This document shows positions 46,417 through 56,746 of a stretch of DNA of 64,000 nt, in pieces (position 1 is the first letter of the stretch; every line of letters begins with the position of its first letter). The DNA lies in NCBI GenBank assembly GCA_030374805.1, contig JARGSG010000015.1, positions 434,001 through 498,000 on the forward strand, given 5' to 3'. Below the pieces are notes generated by a model. The model did no database searches, was not told where the DNA came from, and was given only the letters and a program-made list of their open reading frames with translations. This DNA is from Gracilaria gracilis. Its lineage: Eukaryota; Rhodophyta; Florideophyceae; Gracilariales; Gracilariaceae. The position numbers were made by a program, and so were the translations under genes.

Positions 46417-48672
46417 TCACGCGCTCCCGTTTCGATCGGAAGCATAATGCCTAGGCAACGTCTTTTCTCTATCTCCGTGTTTATCCACCGAATCAAACTT
46501 GATCCCATTCGTTGTGATACACTCCCCATTCACATATGTTCCCTGGTTGTGGCATCCAAGTAAATCAGAAATCTTCTGCATCGGAATCAGATAACTAGGC
46601 ACGTATCCGTATTTCACGCTATCCTCCACACTCTTCCCAAGTTGCCAAAGCTCCACCATGTCACCGTGTAAAGAACTCGTTGATAGGAAATTTCCGCGAT
46701 ACCGATTAAATCCATGATAAGTCAGTGCGAATGGAAAGTTCAGCCGGTGTTCAAGCTTCCATGGAGCCCTACATACTCCTCGCATTAATAGTGTTCGAGC
46801 TTGGCCCGCATAACGATTCACGCACATGTAAAGACGTTGCGATCCGCAATTCTTACATAGGCTCTTCGTGTCTAACTCACACTGTTCAATATGCGGCCTT
46901 AGCGCCTGTACAAGTGCCCTTGACAAAAATATGGCCGCGCCCTGTGGTACGGCCGGGCATCCCATGCCGCAGAACGCATCTTCACACATGTGCGATACTT
47001 TCCGCATAACCTTACGACCATTCAGTATCTTACTGACGCTGTATTCCACATGCTTCCCTTGTTGCTTCTCGGGAACATCTTCGTTCTGCATATAGCAATG
47101 ACGACCGCCGAATTGCTTACTCACACTGCGCAGCCAATGTGCAAACATACCGCTGTCACCATTATCAATGCGCGCTTGTTCGCCGGATCCACCCCAAAAC
47201 TTCATGCGGTGATCAAACATTGTCAAATACTCTCTCAATCCCCCGGGGAACACAAATGTGTCGTCGTCTACGAGCGCAAGCCATTTGATTTCGGGGTTAT
47301 CTTTCATGGCACGATCCCAACTTTCTCGAACTCGCACCAAGTGACTCCATGACTGCATTAAAGTGAGTCGCAGCTCCAATTCCGGCCTTTTCGGCTGAAC
47401 GACTGCAACCTGTCGCCCCCTCGCAGCTTTCAATTCATCTTCATTCCTAGGAATGTTGGTAAAGATGGTCAACCTGTCTTGGGGGACACTAGTCATCCAG
47501 GTTGCCGTTTGTGCGCCAACTCTCTCATCAAAAGTGGGTTGTCCGGCCAGAATGGCATAATATATCTGTCTCTCGGACAAGACAGGTGGATAAATCCGGC
47601 TTCCGCTTTGGTCAAAGACGTGAACTACAGTCCGGCAGCCTTCCCGGTTGCTGATTTCTCTGGCCAAGTTTACGATTCCGTCTAAGCCGTTTCTTGGATC
47701 TAGTGCGGTTGAATGTGTCGGTGGTATGACATGATCCCAATCCCGGACCACATCGCGGTCTTCTAGGTCGGATGCCTGGGGGTTCTTGTCAAGATCAGTT
47801 CGTTCGAAGTTGAGAATGAGTCGATCAATTTTCTTGCACATGACTCCAGCAGGCTCCAAAGCTTCGAGCAACTCAAGATACCAATAAATCTCTTGGAATG
47901 CTAAGACGTTGAAGCGCACAACAACCGTGCCAAGATTACCATTTCCTTTCGCAAGGTTCATCCTGGCTATGTCATTACCGCTTTCTTCCCATGGATAAGT
48001 GATACCATCGATAAAATCTTTGACTGCAAAACTGCGAACGTCAACAGGTTCCCCCACTTCAGTCAGGGAATTAGGAGCTCGAAAAGTTATGGGTTCTGTA
48101 CCATTAGTAGCGGCAGGCACCAGTTGAGTGAAGACGTCAAAGTGTGATGTTTTCGTAGCTTTTCGTGTCCTGATGTTGTTCAAGGGCTTCGCCATTAACG
48201 GATCAGGATCAAAGGCAGCGACACAAAACGCTCGAATGGAACTCTGTGTTGCACGCATATACTCTTCAAGAAACTTGTTACCCTCGGTTAGAAATGCTTC
48301 CACATGGCGGCCATCACGTGCTCCGAATTCTGCATACAGCCAAGAACAGCGGCGATTGGAAACTTCATCGAAATCTTTCGGTCGAGGGACGAAGGCATGA
48401 ACTCTGTGCGTGAAGATCGTGTCTCGGCGCGGTTCTCGGAAGCGAAACCTGGAGTAGTGAACGTTCAAAAAGCTAAGTAATAGGTACAGACATGCGATGC
48501 AAGAAATTATTAGAACCAAGGGTATCGTCCAAGGTCGTCGACGAAGTGGCCTGGCTTTAAAAAGATACCATTCCGTACGAATTGTTCTGAGGAGACGACG
48601 GAGTGATCTGGATAGATGAAGCTTGGAAAACGGAGCTGATGCCGCCATGGTCTGACGCGTTTTGGAAACCAT
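46417..48672 (-). CDS. Type II membrane glycosyltransferase, FkbM-like region plus GT31
   Basis: 751 residues from ATG at 48672 (a further ATG at 48648). A basic cytosolic tail (LRRLLRTIRTEW...KARPLRRRP) leads into one membrane helix (WTIPLVLIISCIACLYLLLS), the usual Golgi type II layout. Residues about 105-350 resemble the FkbM methyltransferase fold: WLYAEFGARDGRHVEAFL, then CKKIDRLILNFERTDLDKN. From about 380 a GT31/Fringe-like domain starts: TATWMTSVPQDRLTIFTNI, LTLMQSWSHLVRVRESWDRA, then WLALVDDDTFVFPGGLREYL with the metal-binding DDD, GCPAVPQGAAIFLSRALVQAL, and NFPFALTYHGFNRY. The substrate is likely a secreted or wall polysaccharide or glycoprotein. The fusion of the two is inferred from short motifs. 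Confidence 0.72.
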   Translation of the reverse strand: MVSKTRQTMAASAPFSKLHLSRSLRRLLRTIRTEWYLFKARPLRRRPWTIPLVLIISCIACLYLLLSFLNVHYSRFRFREPRRDTIFTHRVHAFVPRPKDFDEVSNRRCSWLYAEFGARDGRHVEAFLTEGNKFLEEYMRATQSSIRAFCVAAFDPDPLMAKPLNNIRTRKATKTSHFDVFTQLVPAATNGTEPITFRAPNSLTEVGEPVDVRSFAVKDFIDGITYPWEESGNDIARMNLAKGNGNLGTVVVRFNVLAFQEIYWYLELLEALEPAGVMCKKIDRLILNFERTDLDKNPQASDLEDRDVVRDWDHVIPPTHSTALDPRNGLDGIVNLAREISNREGCRTVVHVFDQSGSRIYPPVLSERQIYYAILAGQPTFDERVGAQTATWMTSVPQDRLTIFTNIPRNEDELKAARGRQVAVVQPKRPELELRLTLMQSWSHLVRVRESWDRAMKDNPEIKWLALVDDDTFVFPGGLREYLTMFDHRMKFWGGSGEQARIDNGDSGMFAHWLRSVSKQFGGRHCYMQNEDVPEKQQGKHVEYSVSKILNGRKVMRKVSHMCEDAFCGMGCPAVPQGAAIFLSRALVQALRPHIEQCELDTKSLCKNCGSQRLYMCVNRYAGQARTLLMRGVCRAPWKLEHRLNFPFALTYHGFNRYRGNFLSTSSLHGDMVELWQLGKSVEDSVKYGYVPSYLIPMQKISDLLGCHNQGTYVNGECITTNGIKFDSVDKHGDREKTLPRHYASDRNGSA

Positions 48673-50600
48673 AGGGAAAGACGACCGGAAGAGAAATGGG
48701 TCAAACTCCTGAGGACGCTCCAAGCTTGTACTAGGCCCTCGTATTGTAAGTTACGGCGCTCTGCGATTCGTCGTATTGAAAGATGTCCGAAGAAGTTCAA
48801 GCTGGCCACCTTTCTGAGGACATGGCCCTCGGAAGACCAGTGGCGAAACGCTCCTGAGAATGTGCAAACAGCTGTAGGGTACAGATTTTGTCACCCTCGG
48901 AGTCACCGTATCTGGATGAGGTTGGAGTGTTAGCTCGAGGAGCGCTGCTTTCCGTCACTGTCATTGATTGAGGGTTCGGCTGCGAGTGGTTTTGCACCGC
49001 GCGTGCCGCGCAGTTCAAAACCAGCTTCTACCGTTTGATTTGTCTATGGTGATAAAACTTTCGGGAGACGTGGACCGTTTTTTATACGAGCTGCTCTCGT
49101 GCCCCGGGCCACAGGCACGAAGACCAGGACCATCGCCGATGAGGACCTGCCCTTGCTTGCTGCAAACTTCGCAGTGCGAAGCCTGTTTGTCCAGTCCAGT
49201 CGGTAACACTTCTCTCAACGGGACCAACCTATGACGCAAGGCAATGCATTGCCATCGAGAATTCGTGAAGCCATTGCAGGTATACAAGTAGATACGGCTC
49301 AGCATAGTACGCTAAGCGCCTAGCTAGTACCAGAGGGACCCACATTACCAGTATTTCGGAGGACTGACTGGGCAAGCGATCATGCGTCAAGGGTTTCACC
49401 CCGGCAACCTGTCCCACTTCTTTTTGCACCCAAACCCGAGTCCGCTTCTATGCTTGTGTAGTAGAGAATTACGGCCAGGCGGCATAATTCTGTGGCGATG
49501 CAAGTCGTTTTGTTAGAAACCCCGAGCACATGTGCCTTTAATTCTCTCTACACGTCGTGAGAGACAAATTCTAGCGGCGTACTGTACATATGTAGATAGC
49601 CTAGGCAGAAGCGACTGTAGCCCTTTCGTTACTTCTTTCCGATATCAGATCCGGCACTACAGGGTAAAGGGAAAGGGCTAACGCGACAAAACGCTAACCC
49701 TCGTACCATCATTCGTACCATCGTTGTGTACGTATGTACAACCGTTAGAATCCTTTTTTGAAGACTAAGACTTTTACGCCGCAACCCCTTTTCGCGCTGC
49801 ACGAAAGGCCGCTGCAGAACCGTGTGATTTTCGATCGATGATCAACTAACGGAATGCTGCAGAACGCTCTCTTCGTTGTGAAGCCAAAGGCGTTGTGAAT
49901 TCTGCGATTCCCAAATTCGTGTAGGGCAGGTCTATATCTGTCACCAAGATTGGAACTGGCACATTCGCATCATCATGATGAAAACTAGCACGATATGATG
50001 AGTTGCACTTCACTCTTCCATTCTCTTCTACAAACTAGTCGAACATTTTCCTCACATGAAGTTCACAAGAAGCATTTGGATTTTTCAACTGACATTGATA
50101 CAGTTGCGAAGGGGATGATGACTCGAACTGATCAGTGTAACGAGCGCCCGTCTATTTGTAAGATTAAAGGCGATAAACGTTGTTAGTGAAACGCTTCTAG
50201 AAGCGGAAGCACAGATCTGTGGTAGAAGTGCCTGAGGGACCTGTTACTTTGGTCGCACTACGTGTAGTAGTCTAGTGTGTCTAGAAGTGCTACAGATTTG
50301 TCGGTGATAGCTACGGTGTGTAGGGAAGTGTTCGAGTTAGTTGGGCTCCTGAACTGACCGCCGCGTTACGAGGAATGAACGTACGCCTTTCATATGAAGA
50401 GAGCAAGGGAGAGGATGCTGTACAGAGTAGTACACAGAGAAAACTGTAACTGCTAAAACCACCATCCGTGCTCCGTGTTTATTCCTCTTCTATCATTCCG
50501 TCTGTTGGTCTTCACTAAATCAAGCCACTCTGGAATACCGCGAGCAGCAAAAGCGTCGATAAAGTCCCTTATTAGACATGACCCTCAAAAGCTCTTGACT
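48673..50600. other. Gene-free stretch, probably old repeats
   Basis: 1.9 kb upstream of the GT31 gene. Minus-strand frames at 48797-49305 include a Cys pair (SHCEVCSKQGQVLIGDGPG), but they are short, interrupted and not recognised. TACTGTA is at 49580-49586. I see no RNA gene. Confidence 0.45.
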
Positions 50601-50606
50601 TTCTAA

Positions 50607-51080
50607 AGAGAGAGAACTTCGTTTAAAAAGCTTTTGGCCCTTAGGAAGTATGATATGGCGGAAGAAAACGGTGTGAGGTTGTCGGAGGTCACTTTGGCGC
50701 AGTTTGCCACTGGGCATGTTCCAGCGCTTCACCCTGTCAGCTCGTATTTGAACAAGAAGGTTCTCAGATGCGATTGCGGCACACACGTGAAGAAAGACGT
50801 CGACCACGTTTTGTTTCTCTGTCCTCGAACAAACAGAGCTCGGCGCGACGAATTGCCAGCGCCAGGTGAAAGAAAAGATAAATCCCTGATAGATATGAAT
50901 AAGGAGTGGCCGTTACGGTTTTTGGCTTTCTTCAAGAGAGAACTACCTTTAGATGCGATCTGTAGATAGCTCTCCTGCCGCCTCGGAATCAGGGGCGGCT
51001 GACCACAGTAAAGAAGAAGAAGAAAAAGCTCTACTACAGTATCGCAATAAGGTACTGTTGCCCACAATAAAGAAGAAGGA
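50607..51080 (+). mobile_element. LINE remnant, C-terminal zinc motif and tail (copy A)
   Basis: A frame without an ATG near its start ends at 50969 and codes for a typical LINE RT C-terminus: LAQFATGHVPALHPVSSYL, then CDCGTHVKKDVDHVLFLCP with a C-x-C, H and C pattern, and NRARRDEL. The 3' part ends in AAGAAG tracts (51011-51024 and 51071-51078) around a 49-bp block also found at 36746-36794. This is a 5'-truncated non-LTR retrotransposon copy. The clade cannot be set. Confidence 0.65.
51026..51074 (+). repeat. 49-bp interspersed repeat, copy 2
   Basis: Matches the inverse of 36746-36794 at about 45 of 49 positions, between two AAG tracts in the tail of a LINE remnant. Confidence 0.7.
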
Positions 51081-51099
51081 GCCACTCAGTTGCATTTAA

Positions 51100-51470
51100 G
51101 CTACTCTGTGGCGCAATCTGGAAGGAGTGTAGGGTGGGAGAAGAAACGCCCGCGATCACTGCTTAGACCATCTTCTCTACTCATCGGACTACACAAGCAG
51201 AGTACATGAATCAAAAGCTTTCAGAGTGTGAATGCGGTATAAATGTGAAGGAGACCAAACATGTTGTACTGCGGTGTCCTCTGACAAACGTCTCCCGTCG
51301 AGAAGAACTACCGTCGCTAGCTGAACGACACAATATGACTCTGCCAAATCTGGTTAGACAGTCCCAGCATAGATTGTTTGCCTCAGCGAGAGAGAACCGT
51401 CTGCGAGAAAGCTTTGCTTCAACCTACTAGTATCTGAAGGTTGATATTCGCACTACAGAAGAAGAAACTA
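51100..51470 (+). mobile_element. LINE remnant, C-terminal zinc motif (copy B)
   Basis: From about 51180 a frame reads RTTQAEYMNQKLSECECG, then INVKETKHVVLRCPLTNVSR and REEL, ending at 51430. The tail ends in GAAGAAGAAAC (about 51460-51470). It is the same kind of segment as copy A (C-x-C ... H ... C and an Arg-x-x-Glu-Leu) but clearly diverged, so two different LINE copies lie in tandem. Confidence 0.6.
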
Positions 51471-51953
51471 AAACGACCTCATCCTCTGGATTTAGAAGTC
51501 ATAAGTGTGAAAAACTCCGGTTATCCTCTTTGGTACAATTTATCGCTAACAAGACTACAAAGCCTACAGTATATGACGTGAGCTGTTGCTCTACAACCGA
51601 TGGTACAAAGGTACTGTACATGATTCTTTGTGATACCATCCCGATGTGTTCCTAACATAACATTCACGTCATTGAAATGCATGCCGGTCGTGACAAATTC
51701 CGAACGACAAGGATAGCATACATGAGGACAAGAGCGAGCAGTTGCCAGATATACAGTACGAAGCGTTACAAAGACTCTACAAAACGTTAACGCTCCCCGT
51801 CATCGCCACATCCATTGTTTGTCTGGAACAGAAAATGTTGGACATCCATGCGACAGGACGTTGAACGCGTCACAGCACGAACGACCGGAAACTATCGAAA
51901 ACGCCAAATTCTCAACTTATACTTCCTAAATACCAACTAGCTACACTACACGA
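51471..51953. other. Gene-free stretch downstream of the OSR1-like kinase
   Basis: 480 bp rich in TACTGTA/TACAGTA words (51565-51571, 51612-51618, 51752-51758). No gene is seen. Confidence 0.5.
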
Positions 51954-54900
51954 TCAGCCGCCTTCCATTCGGCTGCTACCCGTCGGTTGTTCTCCACCTT
52001 GTGCCCGCCCGTCATCTTCAGCTACACCTCTATAGCCTTCTGGTCCTGAAAGAGCCTGGCTTCCATTTTCCAGCACTCCGTTGCTCTTTGAAGCACCGTT
52101 TGGCATGCGATGCTTCGTAGGGACTCCTTGGGGACCAGAGTAGGAAGCGCTATGTTGCTGAACGTCAACATTGAGCACTTGATTGCTTCGAATGTTACTT
52201 CGAGAGTTTGCACTTTCTGAAACCCCGGAGCCCATACTTTCGACATTCACTATAGGCACAGTCCGGCCCCCAGTTCCAAGCGAGGAGTACGTATTCATTC
52301 CAGTCCTTTGTTGCTCTGTGACCGGATGGGGACCACTAAGCGCTTGAACCCCTCCCGGATGGGGTAATGGGCCGCCAGCATACTCACCATGCTGTATACC
52401 AGTCGACTGTGCCCATCTAGATACTGTTACAGCGGCTTGCATGCGATCTGGGTCGATCTGATAGGTTATGTTGGACCCTTGAACACCGGGAGTGATATGC
52501 GATGCCCTCGACTGCATACTTCCTTCGTGACCAACATCATGAAATTGTAATGGATACGATGCATTCTGTTGCACATGGCTCCCAGGCCCAGGGGAATTGT
52601 AAATCGTGTGCACAGGAACAACTGGGTTTGAATGTGGGGTTGTATACATTGGGTGATGCATCGCGCTTGATGTCCCAACTGGATTCTGGACCTGCATCCC
52701 AGCATGAGGCTGGGTTTGCGGCACTGAAGTTAAACGCGGAGTGGCCTTTTGTTGCGAATGGACGGATGGTTTCCCATGTCCATACTGCTTGGGGACACTC
52801 TGAACGGTGTTGATTGGAATCTGTTGATTCTGAGTCACTGTCGACGACACCGCTGATGTACTCTGGGAGTGGGGAAGAGAGGGAGCAGCGGGAGCCATAG
52901 GCGTACTAGATTTTGCAACCGCGTCGGGAACAGAAAGACTGCGGGTCCCAACAGAAGGTTGAGGTACGAACCCACTCTGAGCTTTTCCTCTGAGAAACAC
53001 CACTTCCTTCCGCAGCGCTTCATTCTCTTGAGCTAAAGCGTGAATCGTACTATACAACTCGGCGAGCAGTGAAAACGATTGCTTTGCAAGATTTTGTCCA
53101 GGGGATGACGAAATTTCAGGTAATGGCGAAACAAGAGGTGTACTTTGCCGTGAAGTCAGTACCGGGGTCCCAGCTGTTGAAGATACATTGACAACAGCCG
53201 GGCTACTGTTCGGAGCTGTGCTATATATTTGCCGTTGATCAATATCCTTCACTTCGAATCTGCTCTTTGGTTGCTTCGTTGATAAGGGACCACTGCTCGA
53301 CGGCGGAAGAGGGGCACTGGTGGACGGGTTCGTTGGTTGTGCCACAGATGCTGTGGTTGTGAACGTTTTTGTAGAGGCTTTTTGGATTTCCTTGACCTGG
53401 AATCGACTATTTCTCTTCGCCGGTACTGCCCCTTGTTGACCCGCGCTACCAGAGGGACCATTGCCTGTTGCTGTGTTACTAGCTACATGAACACCAGTGA
53501 TACTTGATTGCGTGTTGGAACCTGTGGCTCCCTGAGTCATAGTGGATGCAGAAGGAGTTGGCATTACGGGGGATCCACGGGCAGCAGTGTGAGAAGTTGT
53601 CTGAAGACTACCCACTGGTTGAACCGCTTGAACAGGGACTGTGTGGCTCGCTGCCACAGATTGGGCAGGCTGCACGCTAACAGCAGGTTTCGTAGATGGT
53701 TGTGTCGTCCTTTGGGTGTGAATACTGCTAGCTGAAGAAGAAGCTGGCAGTGAACCCTTCGGGGGCACGGAGTGGATTGGTATGAGCGGCGATGACTGTG
53801 ACGAATTAGCCCGTGAAGCATCATTGGCATGTGGTGTGGTATAACGAGGTTGCTTGTAGTCGACGTTGATGACTACGGGTGCCACACCCCGTGAAATGGC
53901 GCGATCTTGTGAGGGTACCGTACTTTGCGTGTATGACGCTTGCATTGCACCGAGAACAGACTGAGGGGCGCTTGAAACAGGTTGTGGGTGTGACAATGGT
54001 CGAGTTGGCTGTAAGGTCCTGCTTGGAATGTACGACGACGCGCCCTGTGAATTGACAGCCGCAGACAATTGGGTAGCAGGGGCTGTAGAGGTAGATGGCA
54101 CACTTTCTTCAGTGGGTGAGGGCGGGAATAAAGAAGGAAAGTCATTAGAGTCATCTAAGAAGCTTTCAATCTTCCCATCAATCTTCTCTGTATTTGTCAC
54201 TTCCGAAACAGTAAAGCGGCCCTTCTTTAACAAACCAACTGTCTTTGCCGGCAATGGGGCTGTGTTGTGCCCGATATTCATTGAACTCAATGCGGCGTGA
54301 ATCGAAGCATTAGACTGCGCAGAATTGGAGGAATTTGCACGACCAAATTGGCTGCCATATGGCAAGTTCGGCGCTGACGAAGACGGGTTCTCGGAGCTAA
54401 TTTCTTGGCTTTGAGCGGAGCTGCTCGCATTTCTGGTCGCTTGTGAATCGTACGAAGCATCAGCAAGCTGGTCGAATGGTACGCTTTCTAATGGAGATGT
54501 CTCACTGGTGGTTTGTTGTGCACCGGAACCCGTTCCATCCAGATTGGGACGACTTTGCTGTGGCTTCCCACTATCCATATTATCGTCAAAGTCCCAACCC
54601 ATTCCCTTAGCCGTAAGATCATAGATCCCAGATCGGTGGGGCTGCGCGGCTTTCTGCAGTTGACGCATGAGCTGCCGCTGGGAGCCACCTCTGGAGCCTA
54701 TGGGGGGAAGTTTAACGATAGCTTCTGCCAAATCCGGTGGTTTTTGTACGCCATTCGCAAACAACTTGTGCCTGAGAAGCTGCTTCGCAGATGGGCGAAT
54801 CTTTGGGTCTTTCTGCAGACAATCAGCAACAAAATCGTGGTAGTCTTGAGAAAACTTGCTCGCAGCCGCACCGGTCAAGGTAGGTGGGGGGTTCTGCAAA

Positions 54901-55592
54901 GTGAAAAACAGCACCTTCATTGGCGGGTAGTTATAGTAAGGCGCGCGTCCTTGAGCAAGCTCAATGGCGGTGATACCTAGAGACCATATGTCAGCTTTGT
55001 AATCATAGCCTGAAGCTTGTTCCATAACCTCCGGGGCCATCCAACAGGGAGTTCCAACAAAAGTTTGTCGTTGTTTTCTATCCCAACCGCCTTCAACCAT
55101 CCATCCCATCATACCATAGTCTGAAAGCATTACGTTTCCTTCAGAGTCAAGGAGCAGATTTGCGGCTTTGACATCACGGTGCATCTGACCGTGGCTGTGG
55201 AAGTACTCGAGTGCTTTGAGCACGCAGTGGAGAACGTAGATTGCAAGAGGTTCGCTAAGCCCATCGGTGTACATGAGCGACATGAGCGCGTGGACTGAGC
55301 CGCCGGTGAGAAGGGGCATTACAATCCAGAGGTCGGCCGCTTGCACGAACGCGGTGGAGAAAGGGACGACGTTGGGGTGGCTGGAAAGGCTCATGACTTG
55401 AATCTCGCGAATAATGTCCTCAAGAGAGGCCTGCAGCCATTCAAGCTCGACGACTTTGATAGCCACCTCTTCGCTGATTTTCCCACACCAAGCGCGGTAG
55501 ACGTGGGCGCAAGTTCCCTGACCGATCTGCTCGCGGAGCTCATAACCGTCGGCGGCGGCAGGAAGGCGGCGGTGCACATCTTGCGACGCCAT
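51954..55592 (-). CDS. STE20 kinase of the OSR1/SPAK (GCK-VI) group with long tail
   Basis: 1212 residues from ATG at 55592. The kinase domain (about 17-282) has GQGTCAHVYRA, VAIKVVELEWLQ, HRDVKAANLLLD, SDYGMMGWM, TFVGTPCWMAPEVM and DIWSLGITAIELAQG; YNYPPMKVLFFTLQNPPPTL is typical of OSR1/SPAK/FRAY kinases. The metal-binding motif is DYG rather than DFG. The 900-residue tail is Ser/Thr/Gln-rich. It holds three RFxV motifs, at residues 459 (RFTV), 730 (RFQV) and 778 (RFEV), each with a similar context ending in V-K/S-E/D-I/V. Elsewhere RFxV peptides dock the C-terminal domain of OSR1/SPAK. A short coiled coil follows at about 850. The role, osmotic or ion transport signalling, is inferred from the family. 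Confidence 0.85.
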   Translation of the reverse strand: MASQDVHRRLPAAADGYELREQIGQGTCAHVYRAWCGKISEEVAIKVVELEWLQASLEDIIREIQVMSLSSHPNVVPFSTAFVQAADLWIVMPLLTGGSVHALMSLMYTDGLSEPLAIYVLHCVLKALEYFHSHGQMHRDVKAANLLLDSEGNVMLSDYGMMGWMVEGGWDRKQRQTFVGTPCWMAPEVMEQASGYDYKADIWSLGITAIELAQGRAPYYNYPPMKVLFFTLQNPPPTLTGAAASKFSQDYHDFVADCLQKDPKIRPSAKQLLRHKLFANGVQKPPDLAEAIVKLPPIGSRGGSQRQLMRQLQKAAQPHRSGIYDLTAKGMGWDFDDNMDSGKPQQSRPNLDGTGSGAQQTTSETSPLESVPFDQLADASYDSQATRNASSSAQSQEISSENPSSSAPNLPYGSQFGRANSSNSAQSNASIHAALSSMNIGHNTAPLPAKTVGLLKKGRFTVSEVTNTEKIDGKIESFLDDSNDFPSLFPPSPTEESVPSTSTAPATQLSAAVNSQGASSYIPSRTLQPTRPLSHPQPVSSAPQSVLGAMQASYTQSTVPSQDRAISRGVAPVVINVDYKQPRYTTPHANDASRANSSQSSPLIPIHSVPPKGSLPASSSASSIHTQRTTQPSTKPAVSVQPAQSVAASHTVPVQAVQPVGSLQTTSHTAARGSPVMPTPSASTMTQGATGSNTQSSITGVHVASNTATGNGPSGSAGQQGAVPAKRNSRFQVKEIQKASTKTFTTTASVAQPTNPSTSAPLPPSSSGPLSTKQPKSRFEVKDIDQRQIYSTAPNSSPAVVNVSSTAGTPVLTSRQSTPLVSPLPEISSSPGQNLAKQSFSLLAELYSTIHALAQENEALRKEVVFLRGKAQSGFVPQPSVGTRSLSVPDAVAKSSTPMAPAAPSLPHSQSTSAVSSTVTQNQQIPINTVQSVPKQYGHGKPSVHSQQKATPRLTSVPQTQPHAGMQVQNPVGTSSAMHHPMYTTPHSNPVVPVHTIYNSPGPGSHVQQNASYPLQFHDVGHEGSMQSRASHITPGVQGSNITYQIDPDRMQAAVTVSRWAQSTGIQHGEYAGGPLPHPGGVQALSGPHPVTEQQRTGMNTYSSLGTGGRTVPIVNVESMGSGVSESANSRSNIRSNQVLNVDVQQHSASYSGPQGVPTKHRMPNGASKSNGVLENGSQALSGPEGYRGVAEDDGRAQGGEQPTGSSRMEGG

Positions 55593-56046
55593 AGGAAGAG
55601 GATAAGAAAGAGGGGAGAGATGTGCCGCGGGCTGGGATGCCGCGGCGAGGAGCGCGGCGGTGAACGCGGACAGCGTGTGGACGAGTTAGGCGAGGCGACG
55701 GCGGGGGAGAGGAGGGACAGCAGCTGGAGGGGAAGAGTGCGCTGGAGAGCGGTTGATAGAGCGTTTGGGCGTGGTGGTCTGCGCAAGCGTACGGTGGCGG
55801 GCACAGGCGCCATCATGGCGCGCCGCGGGCTGGCGCAGCGAGTCAGCTGCCACGCGTCGCCGTTTTTTTGTGCCCCTTTTTGCGCGTGATGCGAAAGTGC
55901 GCCTTGCTGCGCTAACCGCAAGTCGCTGCCCCTTCTGGCCCTCCCTCCGGCGCTCCTCAACCCCCTCGCCCCAACCCCTCCACCACCGCTACCGCAACCG
56001 CCGTGGCGCTGTCGGTCGCCGCCTAGCCCCATTCATCCGCTCCGCA
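55593..56046. promoter_or_regulatory. Divergent spacer between the kinase and NDUFS6
   Basis: 454 bp. The last 120 bases before the NDUFS6 ATG are pyrimidine-rich (CCCCTTCTGGCCCTCCCTCC and on), as in other housekeeping genes of the window. No TATA box is evident. Confidence 0.4.
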
Positions 56047-56379
56047 ATGCTTCGTCGCTCCTTCGTCCCTCTGAAGCGGCTTGCCACGCGCTCGTTGTCG
56101 ACGCCGACGCGCCGTCCGCACATGCATCTTCCACTCGGCGCCGTGCCCGACGATACTGACTTGCAGGGCGTTCGATCCAAATGGGGCTCTGACGCCATGG
56201 AGAAGATCCAGAGTACGCATATCATTGAGGTTGATGGCGATGTTGCCGTCTGTAACGGCGGCGGTGGCGCCCTCGGGCATCCGATCGAGTATATCAAGCT
56301 CCACGTCTCCGATGAAGATGCCGGCCCCCAGGTGTGCAAGTACTGCGGACTCAAGTTCGCGCGCAAGAACCACCATTAA
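56047..56379 (+). CDS. NDUFS6: Mitochondrial complex I subunit NDUFS6
   Basis: 110 residues from ATG at 56047. A leader (MLRRSFVPLKRLATRSLSTP) is typical for mitochondrial import. The mature part has the NDUFS6 zinc site: VAVCNGGGGALGHPIEYIKL (Cys and His), then QVCKYCGLKFARK (two Cys). The pattern C-x8-H ... C-x2-C is that of the 13-kDa accessory subunit that binds Zn and sits in the peripheral arm near the N-module junction. The length is near the norm for plants and protists. Confidence 0.94.
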   Translation: MLRRSFVPLKRLATRSLSTPTRRPHMHLPLGAVPDDTDLQGVRSKWGSDAMEKIQSTHIIEVDGDVAVCNGGGGALGHPIEYIKLHVSDEDAGPQVCKYCGLKFARKNHH

Positions 56380-56746
56380 TCTACGTCTGCGCAAGCATGC
56401 CTCCGATTTTTGAATGTCAGGCCAGCTCCTATGCTTGACAGCGACACCCACTCCGTCTTCGAGTTCATGTTAACTGTCCACACTCGTTTCCAGTTGCAAC
56501 TGCTACCCAGCAATGCTGAGCCAGTATCTATCATGCACATTTGCCAGCCGTTGCGCGACTGCGCGTCCCCGAGAGTATGTACTGTACATCTTCGTAAACG
56601 ACACGTTTATTCCCAATCGCTACTCTTGCAAGTCTTCACAGCTCTCTTGGCGCCCGGCGTTCAACTGCGCGGGCTCCCCTGTACCCTTTTATACAGAAAT
56701 TATCTTCACTGAAGAGCCTTGTGAAAAGGCAAAAGTCGCGGCAAAC
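56380..56746. other. Spacer between NDUFS6 and the coiled-coil gene
   Basis: 367 bp. It includes TACTGTA (56580-56586). An in-frame ATG at 56513 would extend the next gene by 78 residues; the added part has Cys-rich, unlikely composition. Confidence 0.5.

Noticed and set aside
48797-49305. Minus frames with a Cys pair and IGDGPG upstream of the GT31 gene
   Set aside because: Interrupted and without a start in good context; could be a broken zinc-binding gene but support is too weak.
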